The notes under the pieces are model-generated. The model did no database searches and had not been told where the DNA came from. It worked only from the letters and a program-made list of their open reading frames with translations. Below, in pieces: positions 36,413 through 46,404 of a DNA stretch of 64,000 nucleotides. The translations under genes and the position numbers were made by a program. How positions within the stretch are numbered: the stretch's first letter is position 1; each line of letters begins with the position of its first letter. The stretch covers positions 1,798,001 through 1,862,000 of the forward strand of contig NC_008541.1 of the NCBI RefSeq assembly GCF_000196235.1, given 5' to 3'. The stretch comes from Arthrobacter sp. FB24. Lineage in GTDB: Bacteria; Actinomycetota; Actinomycetes; Actinomycetales; Micrococcaceae.

Positions 36413-37770
36413 ACCCCGAGACCCAGACCCGCACGCATACCGAACTTGTGGTGGATATCGGGCCCATCGCCCACGGCGGGCACTGCGTTGCCCGCCACGA
36501 GGGCCGTGTGGTGTTTGTCCGCCACGCCATCCCGGGCGAGAAGGTCCGGATCCGTCTGACGGATGCCGGCGAGGACTCCAAATTTTGGCGAGCGGATGTT
36601 GTGGAAGTGCTCGAAGCATCGCCCGACCGTATGCCCCATTTCTGGCATGTGGCGGATTCGCTTCGGGCATGGTCGCACGGGCACCCTCCGGTGGGCGGAG
36701 CCGAGCTGGGCCACGTGTCCCTTGGACGTCAGCGCAGCCTCAAGGCTGACGTCCTGGCCGAACAGCTGAAGCGGCTCGCCGGCGTCGAACGCGTCACGGA
36801 GGTGGAAGCTGTCGGCGCGGCCGCCGCCGCAGGCGACCACAGCCCCGGTGCGCCCGGGCTGGGCTGGCGCACGCGGGCCAGCTTTGCCGTGACACCCGCC
36901 GGGAAGCTGGGCATGCACGCGCACAGGTCCGACCAGGTCATTGCCATCCGCGAGATGCCATTGACCGTGTCCGCCATCAACGACCTCAGGCTTTGGGACA
37001 TCGACCTCGCGGGCGTCGAACGCGTTGAAGTGGCCGCGCCAGCCAACGGCTCGCGCCCGCTGGTCCTGCTGGCACCGGCCGAAGGAACCCGCGCGAAGCG
37101 CCTTAGCGGGATCCTCGCGCAGCTTCCCGACGAGGTCTCGGTGGCGAGCTTCGATCCGGCCAAGGGCGAGTCGCTGCAGCTGCGCGGCCGCACCTGGGTG
37201 CAGGAGTCGGCCGCCGGGCACGAGTTCCGGGTCACGGGGGAGGGCTTCTGGCAGATCCACCGGGATGCTCCGGAAACACTAGTCGGGGCGCTTAAGGGAT
37301 TCCTGCACGACGGCGGGTACCTGGAGCCGGGCGCGGTGGTTGCGGACCTGTATGCCGGGGCGGGGCTGTTCACCGCAGCGCTTGCGGACGCCGTTGGCGT
37401 GACCGGCTCCGTGCTGTCCGTTGAGGGTGCCCCCGGCACCAGCCGGGACGCGCGGAAGAACCTGCACGGGGCACCGCAGGTGGAAATTGTGCAGGGACGC
37501 GTGGAACGGGTCCTGCGCCAGAAGCCACGTAACTTCGATGCCCTGGTGCTCGACCCGCCCCGCGCCGGCGCGGGCAAGGCAGTGGTCAGCCAGCTGATGG
37601 CGGCCGGTCCCCGGGCCATCGCCTACGTGTCCTGCGATCCGGCGTCGTTCGCCCGGGACCTGGGGTACTTCCGGCAGGGAGGCTGGCAGCTCGCGGGGCT
37701 GCGGGCATTCGACCTGTACCCGCACACCCACCACATGGAGACAGTGGCGTTGCTGACGCCCCCGGCTTGA
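36409..37770 (+). CDS. TrmA/RlmD-like class I SAM-dependent RNA uracil-C5 methyltransferase
   Basis: A 453-residue enzyme methylating C5 of a uridine in RNA. N-terminal TRAM-like RNA-binding domain (about 8-65, VVDIGPIAHGGHCVARHEGRVVFVRHAIPGE). SAM motif DLYAGAGLFTAAL near 318; LDPPRAGAG near 380; catalytic C409 in YVSCDPASFARDL. I see no [4Fe-4S] cysteine cluster of the RlmD type. ATG 36409 overlaps the permease stop by four bases; an upstream ATG at 36361 would fall inside that gene. Target (tRNA U54 or 23S rRNA) cannot be told. Confidence 0.88.
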   Translation: MNPETQTRTHTELVVDIGPIAHGGHCVARHEGRVVFVRHAIPGEKVRIRLTDAGEDSKFWRADVVEVLEASPDRMPHFWHVADSLRAWSHGHPPVGGAELGHVSLGRQRSLKADVLAEQLKRLAGVERVTEVEAVGAAAAAGDHSPGAPGLGWRTRASFAVTPAGKLGMHAHRSDQVIAIREMPLTVSAINDLRLWDIDLAGVERVEVAAPANGSRPLVLLAPAEGTRAKRLSGILAQLPDEVSVASFDPAKGESLQLRGRTWVQESAAGHEFRVTGEGFWQIHRDAPETLVGALKGFLHDGGYLEPGAVVADLYAGAGLFTAALADAVGVTGSVLSVEGAPGTSRDARKNLHGAPQVEIVQGRVERVLRQKPRNFDALVLDPPRAGAGKAVVSQLMAAGPRAIAYVSCDPASFARDLGYFRQGGWQLAGLRAFDLYPHTHHMETVALLTPPA

Positions 37771-37854
37771 TGTGACTAGGATGGGCGTAGTAGTCCCACG
37801 TCGCGCGCCGAATTCTCGGCTGACCCCATGCTCTTTTGTATGACCTTGTACTAA

Positions 37855-37868
37855 TTAGGATGACCTAA
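37855..37868. promoter_or_regulatory. Palindrome upstream of aconitase
   Basis: TTAGG-ATGA-CCTAA is a perfect 5-base inverted repeat, 56 bases before the acnA start. It resembles part of the DtxR/IdeR iron box (TTAGG...CCTAA) but is shorter. A direct repeat ATGACCT also occurs around it (37840-37846 and 37860-37866). Confidence 0.4.
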
Positions 37869-37924
37869 CTAGCAAGCGGTCTACCGCGCGACAAAGATGA
37901 AACTGTTGCGAGAGGAGTCCTGCG

Positions 37925-40735
37925 ATGAGCATTGTGGACAGCTTCGGTTCAAAAGGCAAACTTAATGTAGCCGGTACCGAATACGAAATTTTCCGGTTGA
38001 ACTCCGTTGAAGGTGCAGAAAACCTTCCGTTCAGCCTCAAGGTATTGCTTGAAAACCTGTTGAGGACCGAGGACGGCGCCAACATTACGGCCGATCACGT
38101 CCGAGCACTGGCCGGCTGGGATCCCAACGCCGAGCCCGACACTGAAATCCAGTTCACGCCGGCGCGCGTGATCATGCAGGACTTCACTGGCGTGCCCTGC
38201 GTAGTGGACCTCGCCACCATGCGTGAGGCCGTCAAGGAACTCGGCGGCGACCCCAAGCGGGTCAACCCGCTGGCACCCGCCGAAATGGTGATCGACCACT
38301 CGGTGCAGATCGACGCATTCGGCAACTCCGGCGCACTGGAGCGCAACATGGAGATCGAATACCAGCGGAACGGGGAGCGTTACCAGTTCCTCCGCTGGGG
38401 CCAGACCGCGTTCGACGACTTCAAGGTCGTCCCGCCGGGAACCGGTATCGTCCACCAGGTCAACATCGAGTACCTGGCCCGCACCGTGATGACCCGCGAA
38501 GTTGACGGCGTCGTCCGGGCCTACCCGGACACCTGCGTCGGCACCGACTCGCACACCACCATGGTCAACGGCCTGGGCGTGCTGGGCTGGGGCGTCGGCG
38601 GCATTGAAGCCGAGGCGGCAATGCTGGGCCAGCCCGTGTCCATGCTGATCCCGCGCGTCGTAGGCTTCAAGCTGACCGGATCCATCCCGGCCGGCGCCAC
38701 CGCAACCGACGTCGTCCTCACCATCACCGAGCAGTTGCGCAAGCACGGTGTTGTGGGCAAGTTCGTGGAATTCTACGGCGAAGGTGTGGCCGCAGTGCCG
38801 CTGGCCAACCGCGCCACCATCGGCAACATGAGCCCGGAGTTTGGCTCCACGGCCGCCATGTTCCCGATCGACGACGTCACCCTTGACTACCTGCGCCTCA
38901 CCGGCCGCTCGGAAGAGAACGTGGCCCTCGTGGAGTCCTACGCGAAGGAACAGGGCCTGTGGCACGATCCTTCCAAGGAGATCAAGTTCTCCGAGTACCT
39001 CGAGCTGGATCTGTCGACCGTTGTTCCGTCGATCTCCGGCCCGAAGCGCCCGCAGGACCGCATCGAGCTCACGGATGCCAAGGAGCAGTTCCGCAAGGAC
39101 ATCCACAACTACGTGAGCATCGAAGACGGCAGCGTGGACGAGTCCCTGGAAGAGTCTTTCCCGGCCTCCGATCCGCCCTCGTTCACCCACGCTGATTCCC
39201 ACACCACGGAAACGGCAAGGGTTGAGTCCGCCGCCAACGGCGCCCACGGACGTCCGTCCACCCCGGTGCACGTTGTCACCGCGGACGGCCGCGAGTTCGA
39301 ACTGGACCACGGCGCGGTTTCCATCGCCTCGATCACGTCCTGCACCAACACGTCCAACCCCTCCGTGATGCTCGCCGCAGCACTGCTGGCACGCAACGCC
39401 GTGGACAAGGGCCTGGCAGCTAAGCCGTGGGTCAAGACCTCCGTTGCCCCCGGCTCCAAGGTGGTCACCGACTACTACGAGAAGTCCGGCCTCACTCCGT
39501 ACCTGGAGAAGCTCGGCTTCTACATCGTGGGCTACGGCTGCGCCACCTGCATCGGCAACTCGGGCCCGCTGGACGCCGAAATCTCCGAGGCTATCCAGGC
39601 CAACGACCTTTCCGTCACCGCCGTGCTGTCCGGCAACCGCAACTTCGAAGGCCGGATCAACCCGGACGTGAAGATGAACTACCTGGCCTCCCCGCCGCTG
39701 GTCATCGCCTACGCCCTGGCCGGAACCATGGACTTCGACTTCGACACGGATGCGCTCGGACAGGACGAAGCAGGCAACGACGTCTTCCTGAAGGACATCT
39801 GGCCGAACCCGGTTGAAGTCCAGCAGGTCATCGACTCGTCGATCGACAAGGAAATGTTTGCCCGCGGCTACGAGGGCGTCTTCGACGGCGATGACCGCTG
39901 GAAGGCCCTCTCCACCCCGGCCGGCGACACCTTCGCCTGGGACGAGAAGTCCACGTATGTCCGGAAGCCCCCTTACTTCGAAGGCATGAAGGCCAAGCCT
40001 GAGCCCGTCACGGACATCACCGGTGCCCGCGTGCTGCTCAAGCTCGGCGATTCCGTCACCACCGACCACATCTCCCCGGCCGGTTCCTTCAAGTCGGACA
40101 CCCCTGCAGGCCAGTACCTGCTGGCAAACGGCGTGGAGCGCAAGGACTTCAACTCCTACGGTTCGCGCCGTGGCAACCACGAAGTCATGATCCGCGGCAC
40201 CTTCGCGAACATCCGCATCAAGAACCAGCTGCTCGACGGCGTCGAGGGTGGCTTCACCCGCGACTTCACCCAGGCGGACGGTCCCCAGGCGTACGTTTAC
40301 GACGCTGCCCAGAACTACCAGGCAGCCGGCACCCCGCTGGTGGTCCTGGCTGGCAAGGAATACGGCTCCGGCTCGTCCCGTGACTGGGCAGCGAAGGGAA
40401 CCGCGCTCCTGGGCGTCAAGGCTGTGGTGGCTGAAAGCTACGAGCGCATCCACCGCTCCAACCTGATCGGCATGGGGGTCCTTCCGCTGCAGTACCCGGC
40501 CGGCGAATCTGCCGCAACCCTGGGCCTGACGGGCACGGAAACCTTCGCAGTTGAGGGCGTCACCGCCCTCAACGAAGGCACCACTCCGAAGACCCTCAAG
40601 GTCACGGCCACGGCTGAAGACGGCTCCGCCAAGTCCTTCGATGCGGTCCTCCGCATCGATACCCCGGGCGAAGCGGACTACTACCGCAACGGCGGCATCC
40701 TGCAGTACGTGCTGCGCCAGATCTCCGGCAACTAG
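37925..40735 (+). CDS. acnA: Aconitate hydratase
   Basis: A 936-residue monomeric aconitase (citrate to isocitrate) of the TCA cycle. The [4Fe-4S] ligands are C473 ([13 protein letters not shown]), C539 and C542 ([14 protein letters not shown]). The N-terminal part holds HSVQIDAFG and [21 protein letters not shown]; the swivel domain holds [16 protein letters not shown]. The insert at about 395-455 ([14 protein letters not shown]) is typical of actinobacterial AcnA. GAGAGGAG precedes ATG 37925. A strong terminator follows. Regulation by iron or redox is suggested by the upstream palindrome but unproven. Confidence 0.96.
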   Translation: MSIVDSFGSKGKLNVAGTEYEIFRLNSVEGAENLPFSLKVLLENLLRTEDGANITADHVRALAGWDPNAEPDTEIQFTPARVIMQDFTGVPCVVDLATMREAVKELGGDPKRVNPLAPAEMVIDHSVQIDAFGNSGALERNMEIEYQRNGERYQFLRWGQTAFDDFKVVPPGTGIVHQVNIEYLARTVMTREVDGVVRAYPDTCVGTDSHTTMVNGLGVLGWGVGGIEAEAAMLGQPVSMLIPRVVGFKLTGSIPAGATATDVVLTITEQLRKHGVVGKFVEFYGEGVAAVPLANRATIGNMSPEFGSTAAMFPIDDVTLDYLRLTGRSEENVALVESYAKEQGLWHDPSKEIKFSEYLELDLSTVVPSISGPKRPQDRIELTDAKEQFRKDIHNYVSIEDGSVDESLEESFPASDPPSFTHADSHTTETARVESAANGAHGRPSTPVHVVTADGREFELDHGAVSIASITSCTNTSNPSVMLAAALLARNAVDKGLAAKPWVKTSVAPGSKVVTDYYEKSGLTPYLEKLGFYIVGYGCATCIGNSGPLDAEISEAIQANDLSVTAVLSGNRNFEGRINPDVKMNYLASPPLVIAYALAGTMDFDFDTDALGQDEAGNDVFLKDIWPNPVEVQQVIDSSIDKEMFARGYEGVFDGDDRWKALSTPAGDTFAWDEKSTYVRKPPYFEGMKAKPEPVTDITGARVLLKLGDSVTTDHISPAGSFKSDTPAGQYLLANGVERKDFNSYGSRRGNHEVMIRGTFANIRIKNQLLDGVEGGFTRDFTQADGPQAYVYDAAQNYQAAGTPLVVLAGKEYGSGSSRDWAAKGTALLGVKAVVAESYERIHRSNLIGMGVLPLQYPAGESAATLGLTGTETFAVEGVTALNEGTTPKTLKVTATAEDGSAKSFDAVLRIDTPGEADYYRNGGILQYVLRQISGN

Positions 40736-40762
40736 CGGCGAAGGTCACAACCGGCACCGCCT

Positions 40763-40798
40763 AAAGCCCCGGCCTGTCACTGACAGGCCGGGGCTTTT
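40763..40798 (+). terminator. Rho-independent terminator after acnA
   Basis: A perfect 15-base stem (AAAGCCCCGGCCTGT and its complement) with loop CACTG, followed by a short T run (stem end included). It isolates acnA from dxs. Confidence 0.92.
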
Positions 40799-40884
40799 AC
40801 GTTGCGGCCGGCCGGTCCCTGCGTCCGGCCCGCTTTCGAGGCGTTAGAGTTAAAAGGCATGTCTACCACCCGAAGGAGGCCCCG

Positions 40885-42858
40885 TTGGGAATTTTGGACA
40901 CCATCCGGAATCCGCAGGACCTGAGCAAGTTGACCGAAGAACAGCTGTCCCAGCTGGCTGCGGAGGTCAGGAGTTTCCTGATCGGCAACGTGTCACAGAC
41001 GGGTGGCCACCTCGGACCGAACCTCGGCGTTGTGGAACTGACCATGGCCGTGCACCGTATTTTTGATTCCCCCCGCGACAGCATTGTCTTTGACACCGGG
41101 CACCAGTCCTATGTCCACAAGCTCCTCACCGGACGCCAGGACTTCAGCACCCTCCGGCAGGAAGGCGGCATGTCCGGCTATCCGGACCGTGGAGAGTCCG
41201 AGCACGACATCGTGGAAAGCTCTCATGCCTCCTCATCGCTGTCCTGGGCCGACGGCATCTCGCGCGCCCGGCAGTTGACCGGCGACGGCGACCGTTATGT
41301 CATTGCCGTGGTGGGCGACGGGGCGCTGACCGGCGGTATGGCCTGGGAAGCGATCAACAACATCGCTGCGGACAAACGCCGCCGCGTGGTCATTGTCGTG
41401 AACGACAACGGCCGGTCCTATGCCCCCACTGTGGGCGGCTTCGCCGACTATCTCGCATCGCTGCGCCCGACCATCGATTCATTCCGTGCGGCCCCGGCCT
41501 ACGAGGGCACCCTTGACTGGTGGAAGCGGAAGCTCCAAAACGGCGGACCAGTGGGCCAGTTTACGTACCGCAGCCTGCATGCCATGAAGAAGGGCATCAA
41601 GGACTGGTGGGCGCCGCAGGGCATGTTCGAGGACCTCGGCATGAAATACATTGGCCCTGTGGACGGGCACAACCTCCAGGCCATGGAGCACGCGCTCTCC
41701 ACCGCGAAGAATTACGCCGGCCCGGTTATCGTGCACGCCATGACGGAAAAGGGCCACGGCTACGCGCCGGCGCGCGCCCACGAAGCTGACCAGTTCCATG
41801 CCGTGGGCATCATTGATCCCGAAACCGGCGTGCCCACCGAGGCGGGCGGCGCCCAATCGTGGACGTCCGTTTTCGCCGATGAAATCGCAGCCATTGCCGA
41901 TGAGCGCAAGGACATCGTGGGCATCACCGGTGCCATGCTCATTCCCGTGGGCCTGCACAAGTTTGCCGCACGGCACCCGGAACGCGTCTTCGACGTCGGC
42001 ATTGCCGAACAGCACGCGCTCACCTCGGCCGCGGGCATGGCTTTCGGCGGGCTCCACCCCGTGGTCGCCGTCTATGCGACGTTCCTGAACCGTGCCTTCG
42101 ACCAGCTGCTCATGGACGTGGCGCTGCACAAGGCCGGCGTCACCATCGTCCTGGACCGCGCCGGCGTCACCGGTCCTGATGGCGCCAGCCACCACGGCAT
42201 GTGGGACATGGCCATGGTGCAGATTGTGCCCGGCCTCCACCTGGCTGCCCCCCGGGACGCAACCCGGCTCCGCGAGGAGCTCCGCGAGGCTGTGGCCATC
42301 GAGGACGCGCCCACCGTAGTCCGGTATTCCAAGGGCAACGTGGGCGCCGAAGTGGAAGCCCTGGAGCGCCTCAGCGACGGCGTGGATGTGCTGGCCCGCC
42401 GCCCTGCCGGCTCCAGCGAAAACGACGTGCTGATCGTGAGCGTCGGCGCCATGTCCGAACTCGCCCTGGACGTTTCCAACCGCCTTGGAGCCCAAGGCAT
42501 CAGCTCCACCGTAGTGGACCCCCGCTGGCTGTTGCCGGTCCGGAAATCCATTATTGCGCTGGCTGCCCGCCACCGGTTGGTCATCTGCATCGAAGACGGC
42601 GTGCGGGCCGGCGGAGTGGGGTCCCGCATCCGCCAGGAAATGCGCGCCGCCGGGGTGGACACCGCCCTTAACGAAGTGGGGCTGCCCGTGGAGTTCCTGG
42701 ACCACGGCACCCGTGCGCAGGTTCTGGAACGTGTCGGACTGACCGCCCGCCAGATCACGCACGACGTCGTTGCGCAGGTTCTGGGGACGAAGGTGCCTTT
42801 CGCCCGTCCCCTGCCCGGCCAGGAACACCCGACTACGGGCAGCCTGCCGAAACTGTGA
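40885..42858 (+). CDS. dxs: 1-deoxy-D-xylulose-5-phosphate synthase
   Basis: A 657-residue thiamine-diphosphate enzyme (pyruvate + glyceraldehyde-3-phosphate to DXP), the entry to the MEP isoprenoid pathway and a thiamin/pyridoxine precursor. TTG start at 40885 ([13 protein letters not shown]) with GAAGGAGG upstream. The TPP-binding motif is [17 protein letters not shown] near residue 144; the transketolase pyrimidine domain has [17 protein letters not shown] and the C-terminal domain [13 protein letters not shown] -10-like TAGAGT lies at 40845-40850. The stop overlaps the DUF402 start (GTGA). Confidence 0.96.
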   Translation: MGILDTIRNPQDLSKLTEEQLSQLAAEVRSFLIGNVSQTGGHLGPNLGVVELTMAVHRIFDSPRDSIVFDTGHQSYVHKLLTGRQDFSTLRQEGGMSGYPDRGESEHDIVESSHASSSLSWADGISRARQLTGDGDRYVIAVVGDGALTGGMAWEAINNIAADKRRRVVIVVNDNGRSYAPTVGGFADYLASLRPTIDSFRAAPAYEGTLDWWKRKLQNGGPVGQFTYRSLHAMKKGIKDWWAPQGMFEDLGMKYIGPVDGHNLQAMEHALSTAKNYAGPVIVHAMTEKGHGYAPARAHEADQFHAVGIIDPETGVPTEAGGAQSWTSVFADEIAAIADERKDIVGITGAMLIPVGLHKFAARHPERVFDVGIAEQHALTSAAGMAFGGLHPVVAVYATFLNRAFDQLLMDVALHKAGVTIVLDRAGVTGPDGASHHGMWDMAMVQIVPGLHLAAPRDATRLREELREAVAIEDAPTVVRYSKGNVGAEVEALERLSDGVDVLARRPAGSSENDVLIVSVGAMSELALDVSNRLGAQGISSTVVDPRWLLPVRKSIIALAARHRLVICIEDGVRAGGVGSRIRQEMRAAGVDTALNEVGLPVEFLDHGTRAQVLERVGLTARQITHDVVAQVLGTKVPFARPLPGQEHPTTGSLPKL

Positions 42859-43415
42859 TTTTGCACGAGGCCACACCCCCGGAGAGCCTCAAACCGGGAG
42901 ACCTGGTGGTGGCGCGGAACCGTAAATGGGACGGCGGCGCCCACTGGGTGGTACCCGGGAACTACCTCGGCGAGGACGTCCACGGCTGGTGGATCTTCCA
43001 GCCCAAGGGGTCCTTCATTTCACGGCCCGGGGCAGCCTTCCATGCCAGGTCCGATGCCGTCCTCCTCGTTCCCCGGACGGGCGACTACGTGGCCACGTTC
43101 TACGACGACACCTACCCGGGGGACTTCCGGGTGTACGTGGACCTCGCCGTGGGCCACGGCTGGAACGGCATCCGGCCCGGCACCATGGAATTCCACGTCA
43201 TTGACATGGACCTGGACGTGATCCGGTCCGTGACCCGCGGTGTGTACATCGACGACGAGGACGAATTCGCGGAACACCAGGTGAGCATGAAGTACCCCCG
43301 GGACCTCGTGGACCGCATGCTCGCGGAGACAGAACAGCTTTACCAGGCCGTTAAGGCGCAGCAGGCACCGTTCGACGGCACAGACGCCGAGTGGTTCAGG
43401 AGAGGACGGGCATGA
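42855..43415 (+). CDS. DUF402 domain-containing protein
   Basis: A 186-residue protein. The DUF402 core is the aromatic, Asp-rich block at about 80-150: [38 protein letters not shown] and [12 protein letters not shown]. Members are often nucleoside phosphatases/hydrolases acting on NTP/NDP; the acidic cluster would bind a divalent metal. GTG 42855 overlaps the dxs stop, so it is co-translated with dxs. Substrate not inferable. Confidence 0.85.
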   Translation: MILHEATPPESLKPGDLVVARNRKWDGGAHWVVPGNYLGEDVHGWWIFQPKGSFISRPGAAFHARSDAVLLVPRTGDYVATFYDDTYPGDFRVYVDLAVGHGWNGIRPGTMEFHVIDMDLDVIRSVTRGVYIDDEDEFAEHQVSMKYPRDLVDRMLAETEQLYQAVKAQQAPFDGTDAEWFRRGRA

Positions 43416-43972
43416 GCGGAATTATCAGGGTCTACAAACGCGACGACGAAGGGGTCCTGCTGTTCCGGGAGGCCTGGTTCGATGAGGACTACAGCCAGTT
43501 CGTGATGAATCACGGCGTGGTGGGGCACCAGAGCAAGACGGACGAAACGGATGTTGCCGACGCTGCGGCCGCAGAGGGCCTCATGGACGCTTTCGCGGTG
43601 CAGTGCGCCGAGGACGGCTATGCCGAGCTTGCCGACGAAGACCAGTTCTGGGTGGTGGCGCAGTACGCCTTGAAGACCAAGGACGGCACGGACCGTGACC
43701 GCTACCTGGAAGAAAAAGCCAAGGACGCCCTCATCAGCCACCTCGCCTGGCGCGGCCTCGGCACCGTGGAACGAAGTGAATTCAGCGACGCCAAACTCAA
43801 TATCTTCTGCCTGTGCCCGGACGTCAACAAAGCTGTCAACGCGATCAAGGTCTGCATCCGCGGCGAGGACCTGGACTTCACGAAACTCAGCATCGCGGCG
43901 GCACCGTTCGGAGATCCGGCAGCGTTTAAGCTCAAGCACTCGCCGAAACCGGCTTCGGGCTTTACTCTCTAA
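43412..43972 (+). CDS. Conserved hypothetical protein, dxs operon
   Basis: A 186-residue soluble protein I do not recognise. It starts [30 protein letters not shown] with ATG 43412 overlapping the DUF402 stop (ATGA) and AGGAGAGGA upstream. No membrane segment or signal peptide is evident. Features seen: acidic composition, a KTDETDVADAAAAEGLMDAFAVQCAEDGY helix, and CLCP in NIFCLCPDVNKAV. It has typical high-GC codon usage, so it is native. Any function is unknown. Confidence 0.75.
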   Translation: MSGIIRVYKRDDEGVLLFREAWFDEDYSQFVMNHGVVGHQSKTDETDVADAAAAEGLMDAFAVQCAEDGYAELADEDQFWVVAQYALKTKDGTDRDRYLEEKAKDALISHLAWRGLGTVERSEFSDAKLNIFCLCPDVNKAVNAIKVCIRGEDLDFTKLSIAAAPFGDPAAFKLKHSPKPASGFTL

Positions 43973-44006
43973 GAGGGGGCAACCGACTCACTGGGAGGCA
44001 TCCGTT

Positions 44007-44225
44007 ATGGCGCCAAAATCCGTTCAACCAGGCCACACCCCGATTCCCCGCGGAATCGGCGCGCCTGCCCGCCGGGCCATGGCCCATGCCGGACTGGAAA
44101 CGCTGGAACAGGTGGTCCAGTTCGGTCAACGGGAATTGTTGAAATTGCACGGAATGGGCGTCAAGACCATGGCCCAGCTTGAGGACGCCATGGACGAGCA
44201 CGGACTCGAATTCCCTGTTGCCTGA
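44007..44225 (+). CDS. Small helix-hairpin-helix-like DNA-binding protein
   Basis: A 72-residue protein. The C-terminal half (HAGLETLEQVVQFGQRELLKLHGMGVKTMAQLEDAM) resembles the helix-hairpin-helix fold of the RNA polymerase alpha C-terminal domain, so DNA binding is plausible. GGGAGG lies eight bases before ATG 44007. It is the last gene of the run starting at dxs. Similar short proteins are annotated as DNA-binding in Arthrobacter; function unproven. Confidence 0.72.
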   Translation: MAPKSVQPGHTPIPRGIGAPARRAMAHAGLETLEQVVQFGQRELLKLHGMGVKTMAQLEDAMDEHGLEFPVA

Positions 44226-44299
44226 CCAGTCCTCCTGACCCTGGCGCTGCCTTTGACTGCCCGGGCAAGAGGGCGTCCGGACCTTCGTCGCGGCCGTTA

Positions 44300-44305
44300 T
44301 AGGCT
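44300..44305 (+). promoter_or_regulatory. Predicted -10 box, leaderless aldo/keto reductase gene
   Basis: TAGGCT, preceded by TTA, is followed by exactly six bases and ATG 44312; no Shine-Dalgarno is seen. It probably drives the reductase, nucleoside hydrolase and perhaps the ECF genes. Confidence 0.58.
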
Positions 44306-44311
44306 GATTTC

Positions 44312-45289
44312 ATGACTGAATACCGACGCCTTGGAAATTCCGGTTTGACCGTCTCTGTGGTGGGACTCGGCTGCAACAACCTGGGCCGGGCCAATACCGT
44401 GACGGAGTCGCAGGAGGGGACAGACGCCGTCGTTCATGCCGCCCTGGACGCGGGCATTACGCTCTTTGACGTCGCGGACACCTACGGCAGGGAGCCCGGC
44501 GTCAGTGAAACCATGCTCGGCAAGGCCCTGGCCGGCCGGCGCGGGGACGCAATTGTCGCCACGAAATTCGGCATGGACATGCGCGGAGCCAACGGCAAGG
44601 ACTTCGGTGCCCGCGGGTCGCGCCGCTACATCGTCCAGGCAGCCGAAGCGTCACTGCGCCGGCTGGGCACCGACTGGATCGACCTCTACCAGTTCCATAC
44701 CCCTGATCCGCTGACCCCCATCGACGAGACCCTTGCCGCCCTCGACGACCTGGTGACCAGCGGGAAGGTCCGCTACATCGGCCACTCCAACCGGGCCGGC
44801 TGGCAGATCGCCGAGGCAGAATTTGTGGCCCGCGCCCGTGGAGGCGTCCGGTTCATCTCCACCCAGAACCACTACAACCTGCTGGACCGCCGCGCTGAAC
44901 TCGAAGTCACGCCTGCCGCCGAAGCTTACGGCCTGGGAGTGCTGCCGTACTTCCCCCTGGCCAACGGGCTGCTGACCGGAAAATACGCGCCGGGCAAGGC
45001 TCCGGAAGGCTCCCGCCTCAGCCACACGCGCACCAACCTGGTCAATGACGCCGACTGGGAGCAGCTGGACAAGTTCAGCAAGTTTGCCGCCAAGCGGAAC
45101 CTCAGTGAGATCCAGGTGGCGTTCTCCTGGCTGGCGGCCCAGCCGTCGGTCAGCAGCGTCATCGCGGGCGCCACCAGGCCGGAACAGATCCGTGAAAATG
45201 CTGCGGCTGTGGCCTGGGTGCCCGACGCGGACGAACGCGCCGAGCTGGATGAGATCTTCCCCCGCACGCCCAAGGTGGCACTTTTCTGA
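44312..45289 (+). CDS. Aldo/keto reductase
   Basis: A 325-residue NADPH-dependent oxidoreductase with an (alpha/beta)8 barrel. Catalytic Asp/Tyr lie in LFDVADTYGREPGVSE (about 47-62), Lys in IVATKFGMDM (about 86), His in DLYQFHTPDPLTP (about 130). The C-terminus has AFSWLAAQPSVSSVIAGATRPEQI, the cofactor-binding loop. Similar to the YajO/Tas-like clade. The stop TGA overlaps the next start (TGATG), so it is translated together with the nucleoside hydrolase. Substrate unknown. Confidence 0.92.
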   Translation: MTEYRRLGNSGLTVSVVGLGCNNLGRANTVTESQEGTDAVVHAALDAGITLFDVADTYGREPGVSETMLGKALAGRRGDAIVATKFGMDMRGANGKDFGARGSRRYIVQAAEASLRRLGTDWIDLYQFHTPDPLTPIDETLAALDDLVTSGKVRYIGHSNRAGWQIAEAEFVARARGGVRFISTQNHYNLLDRRAELEVTPAAEAYGLGVLPYFPLANGLLTGKYAPGKAPEGSRLSHTRTNLVNDADWEQLDKFSKFAAKRNLSEIQVAFSWLAAQPSVSSVIAGATRPEQIRENAAAVAWVPDADERAELDEIFPRTPKVALF

Positions 45290-46311
45290 TGCATTCGGTC
45301 CTGATGGACGTGGACACCGGGATCGACGATGCCCTGGCCCTGGTCTACCTCCTGTCCCGCCCCGACGTCCGGCTGCAGGCCATCACCTGCACCGCCGGAA
45401 ACGTGGGCGCACGCCAGGTGGCACTGAACAACCTTGCCCTGCTCGAGTTGTGCGGCACATCAGGAGTCGAAGTGGCGATCGGGGCCGAAGTGCCGCTCGA
45501 GATCCCGCTGGTCACCACGGAGGAAACCCACGGACCGCAGGGAATCGGCTACGCCGAGCTGCCGGTGCCCGCGCAACAAATCTCGGAGCGGCACGCCGTG
45601 GACGTCTGGGTGGACGAGGTGCGCAAGCACCCGGGCGAGATCACGGGCCTTATCACCGGCCCGCTGACCAACTTCGCCCTCGCCCTCCGCCGGGAACCGG
45701 AACTGCCGCAGTTGCTCAAGGGGCTGGTGATCATGGGCGGTTGCTTCTACTACCAGGGCAACACCACCCCGACGGCAGAGTGGAACGTCTCGGTCGATCC
45801 GCATGCCGCGAAGGAAGTCTTTGCCGCCTACCGGGGCCTCCCGGAGGACAAGCTGCCGGTGGTGTGTGCCCTGGAGACCACCGAACTGGTCGAGATGCGG
45901 CCCGAACACCTGCAGCGACTGGCCGAAGCCGCCGGCACTGGTCCGGAACTCGTCCTTCCGGACCAGCCGGAGGGGCTCCGCAGCAGCTCCGGCAACCCCC
46001 TGGTGGCGTGCCTGTCCGATGCCATCCGCTTCTACATGGAGTTCCACCGGCTCTACGACCAGGGCTTCGTGGCCCACGTGCACGACGCCTTCGCTGCCTG
46101 TGTGGCCGTGGGCCGGACGGAATACACCGCCCGGCTGGCAACGGTTGACGTCGAGACCGGATCCGCGCTGCTGATGGGCACCACCGTCGCCGATTACCGC
46201 GGACTGTGGGGGCTGCCGCCGAACGCCCGGATTGTGACGTCGAACAATCCGAAGCAGTGCTTTGATGAGCTCATCAATTCAGTGGGCGCACTGGCCAGGC
46301 GGCTGGCCTAA
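45289..46311 (+). CDS. Nucleoside hydrolase (IunH family)
   Basis: A 340-residue inosine/uridine-preferring nucleoside hydrolase splitting ribonucleosides to base and ribose. The Asp-rich calcium motif is MDVDTGIDDALALVYLL at the N-terminus, and LVIMGGCFYYQGN and EWNVSVDPHAAKEVF are further family blocks. ATG 45289 overlaps the reductase stop. Followed by the ECF transporter genes, which suggests coupling of uptake and nucleoside breakdown. Confidence 0.92.
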   Translation: MHSVLMDVDTGIDDALALVYLLSRPDVRLQAITCTAGNVGARQVALNNLALLELCGTSGVEVAIGAEVPLEIPLVTTEETHGPQGIGYAELPVPAQQISERHAVDVWVDEVRKHPGEITGLITGPLTNFALALRREPELPQLLKGLVIMGGCFYYQGNTTPTAEWNVSVDPHAAKEVFAAYRGLPEDKLPVVCALETTELVEMRPEHLQRLAEAAGTGPELVLPDQPEGLRSSSGNPLVACLSDAIRFYMEFHRLYDQGFVAHVHDAFAACVAVGRTEYTARLATVDVETGSALLMGTTVADYRGLWGLPPNARIVTSNNPKQCFDELINSVGALARRLA

Positions 46312-46404
46312 GATGGTAGCTGCGTCGAGGTGACATAGGCGCACGATTGCCGATCCCGGTACGGGTGTACCCGCGGAACGCAACCCACAGCCTAAGGAAC
46401 AGCC

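Noticed and set aside
37949..40453. An 834-codon open frame on the minus strand opposite acnA
   Set aside because: It is a shadow of the aconitase gene caused by high GC at third codon positions. The protein has no recognisable domain and the plus-strand gene is certain.
41479..42876. A 465-codon minus-strand frame opposite dxs
   Set aside because: Shadow of dxs; no family and no ribosome site.
46312..46404. Possible riboswitch in the leader of the ECF S component
   Set aside because: No TPP, FMN, cobalamin, preQ1 or folate riboswitch core could be recognised; only a short GC hairpin near GGGTGTACCC is seen.
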